55,207 nucleotides of DNA, taken from NCBI GenBank assembly GCA_937949945.1, contig CALFEQ010000048.1, forward strand, positions 1 to 55,207, in the 5' to 3' direction. Both the position numbers and the translations under genes were made by a program. Below the pieces are notes generated by a model. That model saw only the letters and a program-made list of their open reading frames with translations. It had not been told where the DNA came from and ran no database searches. The stretch comes from an uncultured Myxococcales bacterium. GTDB taxonomy: Bacteria; Myxococcota_A; Polyangia; Polyangiales; Polyangiaceae. How positions within the stretch are numbered: position 1 is the stretch's first letter; every line of letters starts with the position of its first letter. Below, piece after piece: positions 44,750 to 52,905 of the stretch.

Positions 44750-45697
44750 ATGCAAGGAGCGCGCTTCGTCCTCTTCACGATCGTTCTCGCGGCGATCGCC
44801 TGCGCGCCGCGCCCGCCACGCGCGGCTCCGCCAACGCCCGGTCACGACGACGTTGCAGGACACCACGACCCGGGCGGGGCCGACGCCGGCGACGAGGAGC
44901 CCGAGGACGATGGCGAGGACGAACGCCCGCCGCCGCCTCCGTCCGAGCCCGTCGTCCCGGGCGGCAACCAGAAGATCCGCTCGTTCGCCGAGGCGAAGCG
45001 GCTGCTCGGCAAGATCTACGAGCGGCACCGCGTCGACCTCTACTGCGGGTGCACCTTCTTCCCGAAGGAAGACCACGGATACCGCGTCGACCTCGCGTCG
45101 TGCGGCTACGTCGTAGCGCGGGACGCCGCACGCGCGAGTCGGATCGAGTGGGAGCACGCGGTGCCGGCAGCGACCTTCGGACGGACGTTCGTCGAGTGGA
45201 CGCACGGCGACGATCGATGCGTGGACCGGAAGGGCAAGCGCTTCAAAGGAAGGAAGTGCGCCCGCAAGTCGCCCGAGTTCGCGCGCATGGAGGCCGACCT
45301 CCACAACCTCTTTCCCGTCGTCGGCGAGGTGAACGGCCTTCGCGGCGACCTCCCGATGGGGATCCTCGACCCGCCCGATCGGCGGCCGCCGCACCAACAG
45401 AAGACGAAGGACGTGTTCGTCTTCGGTGCCTGCAAGAGCACGATCGACCGCGGCGTGTTCCTGCCGCGCCCGGAGGTCCGTGGCGACGTCGCGCGGGCGG
45501 CCCTCTACATGGACTGGGCGTATCCGTCACGCCGTTGGCTCGACGAAGATCACCGGCGTCTGTTCGAGAGGTGGAGCGCGGAGGACCCGCCGGACGCCTG
45601 GGAGCGCGAGCGGAACGCCGCCATCGCCGAGCGCCAGGGCAACGCCAACCCGTTCATCTCCGGAGGCGCTCCGCCCGCCGGCTCCCTCACCCACTGA
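44750..45697 (+). CDS. Endonuclease I family extracellular nuclease
   Basis: 315 residues from ATG 44750, giving a lipoprotein-like signal (VLFTIVLAAIAC, lipobox AIAC), an Asp/Glu/Pro linker and an EndA/Dns nuclease domain: YCGCTFF, the active-site segment RIEWEHAVPAATFG, DLHNLFPVVGEVNGLRG and RGDVARAALYM. This beta-beta-alpha metal nuclease degrades DNA outside the cytoplasm, likely for nutrition. An ATG 15 codons upstream is possible. The last 11 bp overlap the end of the convergent hupE-like gene. Confidence 0.9.
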   Translation: MQGARFVLFTIVLAAIACAPRPPRAAPPTPGHDDVAGHHDPGGADAGDEEPEDDGEDERPPPPPSEPVVPGGNQKIRSFAEAKRLLGKIYERHRVDLYCGCTFFPKEDHGYRVDLASCGYVVARDAARASRIEWEHAVPAATFGRTFVEWTHGDDRCVDRKGKRFKGRKCARKSPEFARMEADLHNLFPVVGEVNGLRGDLPMGILDPPDRRPPHQQKTKDVFVFGACKSTIDRGVFLPRPEVRGDVARAALYMDWAYPSRRWLDEDHRRLFERWSAEDPPDAWERERNAAIAERQGNANPFISGGAPPAGSLTH

Positions 45698-46880
45698 CGA
45701 CGCGTGCGACGAACCAGACGCCGCCGGCGAGGGCGACCGCGCCGCTGAGGACGCGGAACCCGCGCGGCTCGAACCAAGCCTTGGCGCGCAGCACCATCAC
45801 GACGGGGAGCAGCACGGCGAGCACGGCGACCTGCCCCGCCTCGACGCCCAGGTTGAACGAGAAGAGCGCGCTCGGCACGGCGCTGCTCGACAGCGCCACC
45901 TCCCGCAGCGCTCCCGCGAAGCCGAAGCCGTGCACGAGGCCGAACGGGAACGTGATGCGCCACCGCTTGCTCGCGTCCTTCACGAAGAAGTTCTCGATCC
46001 CGACGTACGCGATCGAAAGAGCGATCGCCGGCTCGATCACGCGCGGGCTCGGCGTCCAAACGTCGAGCACGGCGAGCGCGAGCGTGATGGAGTGCGCGAC
46101 GGTGAAGGCGGTCACGACGGCCACGAGCGCGCGCAGCCGGGCGCGCGCGAGCACGAGGCCGAGGATGAAGACGAGGTGGTCGTACCCCGTCAGGATGTGC
46201 TCGATGCCCATCACGAAGAACGACCACGCGCTCGTCGATCGCGCTTGGTCGGACGCCGCGCTCGCCGGCCGCGCCGCCGCGCTCGCCGGCTCGGGAGCGA
46301 CGGTGAACCTGCGCTGCTCGCCGAACAGCACCTCGTCGTGCGTGACCTCCCCGGAAACCGTGCGCGCGACGTGCCGATGTCCACGCCGAAGGTCGTCGAG
46401 GACGGCCAGCTCGACGTCGAACGGCGCGTCCGACGACGGACAATCCCACCGCCCGCCGAGCAGGAGGCCGTCTTCCTCCGTGAGGCCTGCTTCGGTGACG
46501 GCGGGCGAGCACGCGACGCCGCCCGACGTGACGACGATGCGGCCGAGGATCTTTTCGCGCAGGAGCGCGCGTGCGGAGTCGACCTCGAACGGCGAGAGGT
46601 GCCCGTCGCGGTTCGCGTCGATCGCCGGCACGAGCGCCGCGACCTCGCCGCGTGCGAACGAGAGCGTGGCGACGAGGCTCGATCCCTTCGCCTTGTACTC
46701 GCCCGTCGAGAGGCCGATGACGTGCGCCGACGCTGCGCGCGGCACGAGCACGAGCGCGAGCGCGGCGAGGACCAGCGCCACGACCGCGAGGACGCGTCGT
46801 CTCGCGCCGCCGTTCCGTCGCCGCCGCCGTCGATCCGAGCACGCCCACACGCTGCCAGCGTCTCGGCCCTCGAGCCCCAT
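45687..46880 (-). CDS. HupE/UreJ-family membrane protein
   Basis: 397 residues from ATG 46880. Signal sequence ends ASA with the mature protein starting HVIGLS, as in HupE/UreJ_2 proteins. A periplasmic domain of about 180 residues contains one EF-hand-like loop (DANRDGHLSPFE); the C-terminal half has six or so helices with GIEHILTGYDHLVFILGL, FTVAHSITLALAVL and FGLVHGFGFAGALRE, the His-rich metal-transport signature. Proposed role: permease for Ni/Co or related ions, inferred from family. No hydrogenase or urease gene is near. Confidence 0.85.
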   Translation of the reverse strand: MGLEGRDAGSVWACSDRRRRRRNGGARRRVLAVVALVLAALALVLVPRAASAHVIGLSTGEYKAKGSSLVATLSFARGEVAALVPAIDANRDGHLSPFEVDSARALLREKILGRIVVTSGGVACSPAVTEAGLTEEDGLLLGGRWDCPSSDAPFDVELAVLDDLRRGHRHVARTVSGEVTHDEVLFGEQRRFTVAPEPASAAARPASAASDQARSTSAWSFFVMGIEHILTGYDHLVFILGLVLARARLRALVAVVTAFTVAHSITLALAVLDVWTPSPRVIEPAIALSIAYVGIENFFVKDASKRWRITFPFGLVHGFGFAGALREVALSSSAVPSALFSFNLGVEAGQVAVLAVLLPVVMVLRAKAWFEPRGFRVLSGAVALAGGVWFVARVVSG

Positions 46881-46961
46881 GGCGCGCCATCCTAGGCACG
46901 CCGCGCCCGGCAGCAACCGCGACGTGGACGGTCGCGCTCGCCCCGCCCGCAGAGCGCGCAG

Positions 46962-47426
46962 CTACACCCAGCCGGAGAAGTGGGAGCGGCTTCCGCGGTA
47001 CGAGCGATCGAGCTCGACGACACCGCGCGCGCAGAGGCCGCAGAGCGTGTCGAGCAGCTCGGAGACCGGCAGCCCCGAGCTCTCGAGCAGCGCGCCGACG
47101 GTCGCGTGACCGTCCATCAACGACAGCACCCATGCCTCGCGCTCGTCGACGACCGCGGTGTCCTCCGGCGCGACGATGCGCGGGACGTCGCTGTGCCAGA
47201 GATCGAACAAGAGCCCGCTCGTGAGCTCGTCGACGGATCCCTCGCGGAAGACGATCTCCTGCTCGGACGCCCAGGCGAACGACTCGAGATCGCGATCGCC
47301 CTCGATGCGCGGCAGTCCCGTGTGGACCCATGCATACGCCGCGAGGTCCTCCGGGACCGTCGGCAACGTGTCACGCGGCGGCTCGTACGGCTGCGTGGCC
47401 CGTGCGTCTCGAGCTTGCATGTCCAT
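46962..47426 (-). CDS. Hypothetical protein with PqqD/winged-helix-like C-terminus
   Basis: About 154 residues from ATG 47426; ATGs at 47459 and 47420 are equally possible. The N-terminal half (YAWVHTGLPRIEGDRDLE, FAWASEQEIVFREGSVDELT) is unrecognised; the C-terminal half (VLSLMDGHATVGALLESSGL, LLDTLCGLCARGVVEL) resembles the helical PqqD-like or winged-helix folds used to bind peptides or DNA. Ends HFSGWV. Divergent from trmO (99-bp gap). Confidence 0.6.
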   Translation of the reverse strand: MDMQARDARATQPYEPPRDTLPTVPEDLAAYAWVHTGLPRIEGDRDLESFAWASEQEIVFREGSVDELTSGLLFDLWHSDVPRIVAPEDTAVVDEREAWVLSLMDGHATVGALLESSGLPVSELLDTLCGLCARGVVELDRSYRGSRSHFSGWV

Positions 47427-47525
47427 GACGGCCTGGGGGTAATCGAGTCGGAGGCACATGACCAAGTTCGTGGCGCCGATCGATGCGTGGATGTGGGAAC
47501 GCTCCGTGCCGCGCGCGTCCGTGCT

Positions 47526-48314
47526 ATGGGCGCGGGCGTGTCCGTCCCCGAGCTGATCGTCCGTCCCATCGGCTTCGTGCGCTCGCCCTTCGTCGAGAAG
47601 GTGGAGGCGCCGCGGCAACCGACCGCCGCATCGGGGGTCGAGGGCACGGTCGATGTGCTCCCGCCGTACGCGGATGCGCTCGCGGACCTCGAAGGCTTCG
47701 AGCGGATCTGGATCGTCTTCTGGTTCGATCGCGTGACCGGCTGGCGGCCGAAGGTGCTGCCGCCGCGGAGCGAGGTGCGACGCGGCGTCTTCGCGACGCG
47801 CTCCCCTCACCGCCCGAACCCGATCGGCATCAGCGCGGTGAGGCTCGAGCGGGTCGAAGGGCTCGTCCTCCACGTCCGCGACCTCGACGTCGTCGACGGG
47901 ACGCCCGTGCTCGACATCAAGCCCTACGTCCCGTACGCCGACGCGTTCCCCGAGGCCGGAGCCGGATGGCTCGACGCCCGCGACCCGCGCGCGCCATGGA
48001 CGGTGACGTTCGAGCCGAGCGCCGACGCGGCGCTCGATTGGGTCGCCCGCGAGAGCGGCCTCGACCTGCGGGGCCGCGTGCGCTCGACGCTCGCGCTCGG
48101 ACCTCAGCCGCACGCCTACCGGCGCATCAAGGAGCTGCCCGACGGCGGTCGCGTGCTCGCGGTGAAGGACTGGCGCGTCGCGTTCCGCGTCGACGAGGCC
48201 TCGCGGGCCATCGTCGTCGAGCGCGTCATGACCGGGTACCGGGCGCGCGAGCTCGCGACCGGAGCGGAGCCGGCGCATGTGCTGCACCGCGCGTTCGTCG
48301 AGCGGTTCGGTTAG
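47526..48314 (+). CDS. trmO: tRNA (adenine-N6)-methyltransferase TrmO
   Basis: 262 residues. TrmO (YaeB/TsaA) methylates N6-threonylcarbamoyladenosine at position 37 of tRNAs reading ACY codons. Hallmarks: LIVRPIGFVRSPF at the start, LADLEGFERIWIVFWF, the SAM-binding segment SPHRPNPIGISAVRL, and DIKPYVPYAD; the C-terminal TrmO_C-like domain includes AYRRIKELPDGGRVLAVKDW. The start is ATG 47526. The next gene, an orphan GspE-type ATPase, starts 9 nt downstream. Confidence 0.93.
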   Translation: MGAGVSVPELIVRPIGFVRSPFVEKVEAPRQPTAASGVEGTVDVLPPYADALADLEGFERIWIVFWFDRVTGWRPKVLPPRSEVRRGVFATRSPHRPNPIGISAVRLERVEGLVLHVRDLDVVDGTPVLDIKPYVPYADAFPEAGAGWLDARDPRAPWTVTFEPSADAALDWVARESGLDLRGRVRSTLALGPQPHAYRRIKELPDGGRVLAVKDWRVAFRVDEASRAIVVERVMTGYRARELATGAEPAHVLHRAFVERFG

Positions 48315-48323
48315 CCTTCGCCC

Positions 48324-49487
48324 ATGAGCGACCTCATCGAGCAAGGCGCGGTGCTCGTCCTCGACGAGATCGTTCGCCGCGCGGTGCGGGCGAAGGCGAG
48401 CGACATCCACCTCGAGCCGAAGCGCGATCGCCTGAACGTGCGATTCCGTGTCGACGGAGAGATGGTCGAGGAGCAGAGCGTCCCGCTCGACATCGCGCTC
48501 GAGGTCATCTCGCGCGTGAAGGTCCTCGCGCGCATGGACATCGCCGAGCGGCGGCTGCCGCAGGACGGACAGCTCACGCTCAACCCGAACGACGAGCTCG
48601 TCCACCTCCGCGCGTCCACGTTCCCGAGCTCGCTCGGCGAGAAGGTCGTGCTGCGCATCCTGTCCGGACAGAGCCTCATTCCCTTCGAGAAGCTCGGGAT
48701 GGATCCGTCGACGCAGACCGTGGTGCGCGAGCTCGTCGGCCGACCGCAAGGGTTCATCGTCGCGAGCGGACCGACCGGCGCCGGGAAGACGTCGACGCTC
48801 TACTCGTTCCTTCGCCTGATCGACACGCGGCGCACGAACGTGATGACCCTCGAGGATCCCATCGAGGTGGAGCTGCCGCAGATCACGCAGGGCCAGACCA
48901 ACCCGAAGGCCGGCTTCACCTTCGCCACGGGCCTACGCGCGATCCTCCGTCAGGACCCGGACGTGATCATGGTGGGCGAGATCCGAGACGCGGAGACGGC
49001 CGGCATCGCGCTCCAGGCCTCGCTCACGGGCCACCTCGTGCTCTCGACGCTGCACACGTCGGACTCGGTCGAGAGCATCGTCCGTCTCGTCGACCTCGGC
49101 GTCGAGCCTTGGATCATCGCGAACGCGCTCACGGCGGTCATCGCGCAGCGCCTCGTGCGGATCGTCTGCAACTCGTGTCAGGTCGAAGTGGAGCTCTCCG
49201 AGCCCGTGGTCGACGGTGAGGAGGTCGTCTTGCCGAAGGGCACGAAGGTCAAGCAGCCGAAAGGCTGCCAGCAGTGCCTGAGGACCGGCTACAAGGGCCG
49301 CACCGGGATCTTCGAGGTCGTGGTCATCGACGACGACATCCGCGAGATGATCAAGGCGAAGGCGAGCCCGCGCGAGTACCGCGCGCTGCTCAAGAAGCGC
49401 GGGATCTCGAGCCTGCGCCGCGTCGGCCTCGAGCGCGTCAAGGACGGTCTCACGACGATCGACGAGGTCGTGCGCGTGACGACGTAG
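48324..49487 (+). CDS. Short GspE/PilB-type secretion ATPase without the N-terminal domain
   Basis: 387 residues, compared with 605 for the T2SS GspE here. It begins directly at the ATPase N2 region (RAKASDIHLEP at 21), with Walker A GPTGAGKT at 149-156, Asp box LRQDPDVIMVGEIRD, HTSD and a four-cysteine zinc motif (CNSC and CQQC). The MshEN/N1 domain that docks on GspL is missing, so it may serve another platform, such as a pilus or pseudopilus, or act without docking. Ends VDEVVRVTT. No other assembly genes are adjacent; it follows trmO by 9 nt. Confidence 0.9.
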   Translation: MSDLIEQGAVLVLDEIVRRAVRAKASDIHLEPKRDRLNVRFRVDGEMVEEQSVPLDIALEVISRVKVLARMDIAERRLPQDGQLTLNPNDELVHLRASTFPSSLGEKVVLRILSGQSLIPFEKLGMDPSTQTVVRELVGRPQGFIVASGPTGAGKTSTLYSFLRLIDTRRTNVMTLEDPIEVELPQITQGQTNPKAGFTFATGLRAILRQDPDVIMVGEIRDAETAGIALQASLTGHLVLSTLHTSDSVESIVRLVDLGVEPWIIANALTAVIAQRLVRIVCNSCQVEVELSEPVVDGEEVVLPKGTKVKQPKGCQQCLRTGYKGRTGIFEVVVIDDDIREMIKAKASPREYRALLKKRGISSLRRVGLERVKDGLTTIDEVVRVTT

Positions 49488-49493
49488 CCCGGA

Positions 49494-50615
49494 TCAAGGG
49501 CGCGGGAGCGAGCGCGGCGCGGCGTCCGGATCGACGATGGGCAGAAGCTGCTCGATCTTCTCGCACAGCTCGTTCCGGTCCTGCGCGCGGATGGTCACGT
49601 GCCCGAGCTTCCTGCCGGGCGACGCGTCCTTGCCGTAGACGTGCAGGTGCGCTCCCTCGACGGCGAGGACGCGATCCCTGGGCGGGACCTGGCCGATGAC
49701 GTTGATCATCGCCGACCAGCCGATCATCCGCGTGGAGCCGAGCGGGAGGCCGAGGATGGCGCGCACGTGGTTCTCGAACTGGCTCGTCTCGGCGCCTTCG
49801 ATGGTCCAATGACCGGAGTTGTGCACGCGCGGGGCGAGCTCGTTCGCGAGCAGCTCGCCGTCCTTCGAGAACAGCTCGATCGCGAGGACGCCGACGTAGT
49901 CGAGCGCGGAGAGGACGTTCGTCGCGTGCCGCTCGGCTCGCGCCTGGAGCTCGGGCGTCCACGCGTCGCTCTTCGGGATCGACAGGCGGAGGATGCCGTC
50001 ACGGTGCTCGTTCTCGACGAGCGGCCAGAAGCGCGTCTCGCCGGTCCGGCTCCGCACCGCGAGGATCGACAGCTCGCGCTCGAACGGGACGAGCCCCTCC
50101 ACGATGAGCTGCGCGGCGCCGAGCGCCTCCCACGCGCGTTCGACGTCCGACGGCTCCCGGAGGACCATCTGGCCTTTGCCGTCGTACCCGAAGCGGCGCG
50201 TCTTCACGACGACGGGCAGACCGATGCGCTCGACGGCCGCGTAGAGCTCCTCCCGCGACGAGGCGGGCGCGAACGGAGGCGTCGGAATGCCGACCTTCGC
50301 GAAGAACTCCTTCTCGTCGAGGCGATCCTGACTGACCTCGAGCGCGCGCGGCGGCGGGAAGACCGGGACGAGCTCGTTGAGGAAGCGCGCCGAGGCGACG
50401 GGCACGTTCTCGAACTCGTACGTCACGAGATCGCTCCTGCGCGCGAGCTCGGAGAGGCGCTCCTCGTCGTCGTACGCGCCGACGCGCAAGTCGCCGACGT
50501 GCCCCGCGGAGGACTCGGCGCCGGGATCGAGGAAGACGAACCGGTGCCCGAGCTTGTAGCCCGCGAGGGCGATCATGCGTCCGAGCTGGCCGCCGCCGAG
50601 GACTCCGATCTTCAC
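49494..50615 (-). CDS. purK: 5-(carboxyamino)imidazole ribonucleotide synthase
   Basis: ATP-grasp enzyme converting AIR, ATP and bicarbonate to N5-CAIR in purine synthesis. 373 residues from GTG 50615, which overlaps the purE stop (GTGA). Motifs: IGVLGGGQLGRMIALAG, VTYEFENVP, VVVKTRRFGYDGKGQ, NELAPRVHNSGHWTIEG, QFENHVRAILGLPLG. Works together with PurE. It is convergent with the short GspE gene, 6 nt between stops. Confidence 0.97.
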   Translation of the reverse strand: MKIGVLGGGQLGRMIALAGYKLGHRFVFLDPGAESSAGHVGDLRVGAYDDEERLSELARRSDLVTYEFENVPVASARFLNELVPVFPPPRALEVSQDRLDEKEFFAKVGIPTPPFAPASSREELYAAVERIGLPVVVKTRRFGYDGKGQMVLREPSDVERAWEALGAAQLIVEGLVPFERELSILAVRSRTGETRFWPLVENEHRDGILRLSIPKSDAWTPELQARAERHATNVLSALDYVGVLAIELFSKDGELLANELAPRVHNSGHWTIEGAETSQFENHVRAILGLPLGSTRMIGWSAMINVIGQVPPRDRVLAVEGAHLHVYGKDASPGRKLGHVTIRAQDRNELCEKIEQLLPIVDPDAAPRSLPRP

Positions 50616-51157
50616 TTCGTCGACACCTGCGTGGAGGGCTCGGCGGGGACGCGCGGATCCGGCCGCCCGAGCACGGCTTGCGTCTGCTCTTCGCGCTGGC
50701 GGGCGAGGGCTGCGCGGACGGCCTCGTCCTTTCGCGCCAGGATCTGCGCGGCGTAGAGCGCCGCGTTGATGGCGCCCGCCTTGCCGATGGCGAACGTCGC
50801 GACGGGCACCCCGGCCGGCATCTGGACGATCGACAGGAGGGAGTCGACGCCGCGCAGCACCTTCGACTCGACCGGTACCCCGAGCACCGGCAGGAGCGTC
50901 TTGGCCGCGGTCATTCCCGGCAGGTGAGCCGCTCCTCCGGCCCCCGCGATGATGACCTCGAGCCCGCGCGACTCCGCCGTGGAGGCGTACTCGAACAAGA
51001 GGTCGGGCGTGCGATGAGCGGACACGACGCGCGTTTCGAACGGGATCCCGAGCTGCTCGAGCGTCGCCGCGGCGTGGCTCATCGTCTCCCAATCCGAGAC
51101 CGAGCCCATGATGATGCCAACCTTCGGTGGGCGAGCGTCGTCCACGGTCCGAGACAT
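50612..51157 (-). CDS. purE: N5-carboxyaminoimidazole ribonucleotide mutase
   Basis: 181 residues. Class I PurE converts N5-CAIR to CAIR. Motifs: VGIIMGSVSDWETMSHA (phosphate loop), RVVSAHRTPDLLFEYA (catalytic His), IIAGAGGAAHLPGM, LLSIVQMPAGVPVATFAIG. It has a ~20-residue C-terminal extension ending STQVSTK. Overlaps purK by 4 bp. Divergent from the di-haem lipoprotein gene. Confidence 0.97.
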   Translation of the reverse strand: MSRTVDDARPPKVGIIMGSVSDWETMSHAAATLEQLGIPFETRVVSAHRTPDLLFEYASTAESRGLEVIIAGAGGAAHLPGMTAAKTLLPVLGVPVESKVLRGVDSLLSIVQMPAGVPVATFAIGKAGAINAALYAAQILARKDEAVRAALARQREEQTQAVLGRPDPRVPAEPSTQVSTK

Positions 51158-51270
51158 GAGGCGCGGAGGATACCATGCGCGCAGCTCCTTGAGCGGTCAC
51201 GCATGCGGGTGACGCCGCACGGGGGCCGGCGCGCTCTACACGCCGGATGCGCTTGGGTATGCTCGCCTGC

Positions 51271-52494
51271 ATGCATGAGTTCGATCGCTCCTCCGCCGGG
51301 CTCGGTGCGCGCGCCGCGTCACGTGGGCTCTTCCTGGTGATCACGGCCGCTGCAGCGGCCGCCTGGGCTTCGGGCTGCTCCGACGATCCCGAGCCGGCGA
51401 CGCCGACGAGCGACGCGGGCCCCGACGCGATCGCGCCGCCCGCGAACGACGGAGGGACGACGGACGCACCGCCGTCCGGACGCGACTGCTCGAACGACCT
51501 CAACGACGAGCAGATCTGGACGCACCTCGAGTGCTCGGGCCTCTACGCGTCGTTCGCGGACAAGCAGGTCGCGCCGGACGTGCTCCCGTACAAACCGGCG
51601 ACCGAGTTCTGGAGCGACGGCGCCGAGAAGCAGCGGTGGATCTACCTGCCGCCGGGCACGAAGATCGACATCTCCGACTGGAACGAGTGGAGCTTCCCCG
51701 TCGGCACCAAGATCTGGAAGGAGTTCAAGATCGGCGGCAAGCGGATCGAGACGCGCCTCCTCACGAAGATCGACGCCTCGACGTGGGCCCACACGACGTA
51801 TCGCTGGAACGACGACGAGACGGACGCCGTCGCCAAGAGCGGCGGTGAGAGCATCGCCGGGCTCGGCCCGGACGGCGGGACGTACGAGATCCCGAACGCG
51901 GGCGAATGCGAGCAGTGTCACTACGGCCGCAAGGATCGAGTCCTCGGCTTCGACGCCGTGAGCCTCGGCATGCCCGGCGCCGAAGGGGTCACGCTCGCCG
52001 ACCTCGCGACGCGAGACCTGCTCTCGACGACGCCGCCGGCGACCGCGATGACGGTGCCCTCGTCCACGAGCTCCACCGGAGGCGACAAGGCCGTCCCGGC
52101 GGTCATGTGGCTGCACGCGAACTGCGGCGCCTGCCACAACGCGAACACGAACGCGGCGGCGTCCTTCACGAACATCCACTTCCTCGTCCGCGCCGATCAG
52201 CTCGCGCCCTCGGACGGCGGAGCCGCCGCGACGGTCGCAGAGCTCGACGCGTACGTGAAGGGCTGGTGCAAGCCATCGTTCCGCGAGGAGCCCGGCACCG
52301 GAGAGAAGTACATGTACCTGCGTGGCGGCGCGCCGGAGCGGAGCATCGTCTCCGTGCTCAGCGGAAGCCGCGTCCCGGAGGGCACGAAGCCGAACGGCTC
52401 GATCCAGATGCCGCCGATCGTGACGCGCGCGGTCGACCTCGCCGGGCATGCGCTGCTCGACGAGTGGATCACCGCCCTGCCCCCCTGCCCGTAG
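51271..52494 (+). CDS. Di-haem c-type cytochrome-like lipoprotein (SO2930/TIGR03806 type)
   Basis: 407 residues from ATG 51271; ATGs at 51247 and 51259 are alternatives. Lipoprotein signal (LFLVITAAAAAAWASGC, Cys36), Asp/Pro/Thr linker, then the body: FWSDGAEKQRWIYLPPGTKI, FPVGTKIWKEFKIGG, ETRLLTK, YRWNDDETDAV, followed by haem motifs CEQCH (213-217) and CGACH (285-289), and late QMPPIVTR. These match the SO2930-type di-haem family. Expected in the periplasm or on the surface; partner unknown. Confidence 0.88.
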   Translation: MHEFDRSSAGLGARAASRGLFLVITAAAAAAWASGCSDDPEPATPTSDAGPDAIAPPANDGGTTDAPPSGRDCSNDLNDEQIWTHLECSGLYASFADKQVAPDVLPYKPATEFWSDGAEKQRWIYLPPGTKIDISDWNEWSFPVGTKIWKEFKIGGKRIETRLLTKIDASTWAHTTYRWNDDETDAVAKSGGESIAGLGPDGGTYEIPNAGECEQCHYGRKDRVLGFDAVSLGMPGAEGVTLADLATRDLLSTTPPATAMTVPSSTSSTGGDKAVPAVMWLHANCGACHNANTNAAASFTNIHFLVRADQLAPSDGGAAATVAELDAYVKGWCKPSFREEPGTGEKYMYLRGGAPERSIVSVLSGSRVPEGTKPNGSIQMPPIVTRAVDLAGHALLDEWITALPPCP

Positions 52495-52498
52495 GCTC

Positions 52499-52519
52499 GC
52501 ATCGGCGCGCGGCCGATGC
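52499..52519 (+). terminator. Probable terminator of the di-haem lipoprotein gene
   Basis: GCATCGGC, loop GCGCG, GCCGATGC, followed by TTTCC; perfect 8-bp stem starting 5 nt after the stop codon. A second hairpin GCGGGCCC/GGGCCCGC follows at 52538-52567. Confidence 0.6.
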
Positions 52520-52743
52520 TTTCCCCGGAAATAGGTAGCGGGCCCCCGACTTTCGCCGAGGGCCCGCCAGACGTTCCTTACCGTCACGGCCGTGTGCGGA
52601 CTTTCATGAACCCCTAGCCCTCGGCTAGGTGGGCGGCGCTGACCGCGCTTCAGGCTTCCGAGTTATCCAGAGCTGCGAAGAGATGGCCCGGCATGCACAA
52701 CGAGCGGTCGATTGCCTCCCTGGTTCACTTTCATAAGGGGATC

Positions 52744-52842
52744 ATGACTACCGCAATCACGAACCTTTCAGAGGGAACGTCGTCTAGCGTAGGAACCCGC
52801 CCGCGGTCGGTCAATGGACACCCCGCCCCGGCGGCTCGGTGA
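52744..52842 (+). CDS. Possible 32-residue small ORF
   Basis: ATG at 52744 with AAGGGG six nt upstream, encoding MTTAITNLSEGTSSSV and ending PAPAAR before TGA at 52840. Codon use at the start is unlike the GC-rich neighbours. It could be a leader peptide or chance; nothing in it is recognised. Confidence 0.25.
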   Translation: MTTAITNLSEGTSSSVGTRPRSVNGHPAPAAR

Positions 52843-52905
52843 TCTCCCCGGCGAAGAGAAGCAAGAAAGTGGGCCAAATCGGCGCGAAGCGGCCACATCT
52901 CGAGC

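Larger units (their letters stand above)
52495..52905. other. Intergenic region between the di-haem lipoprotein and the PglZ-domain gene
   Basis: 411 bp, locally less GC-rich than its neighbours (52590-52800). It holds two hairpins after the cytochrome gene, a third small hairpin CCTAGCC/GGCTAGG (52615-52631), and a possible 32-codon ORF at 52744. It probably contains the promoter of the PglZ-domain gene; no boxes can be fixed. Confidence 0.45.
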
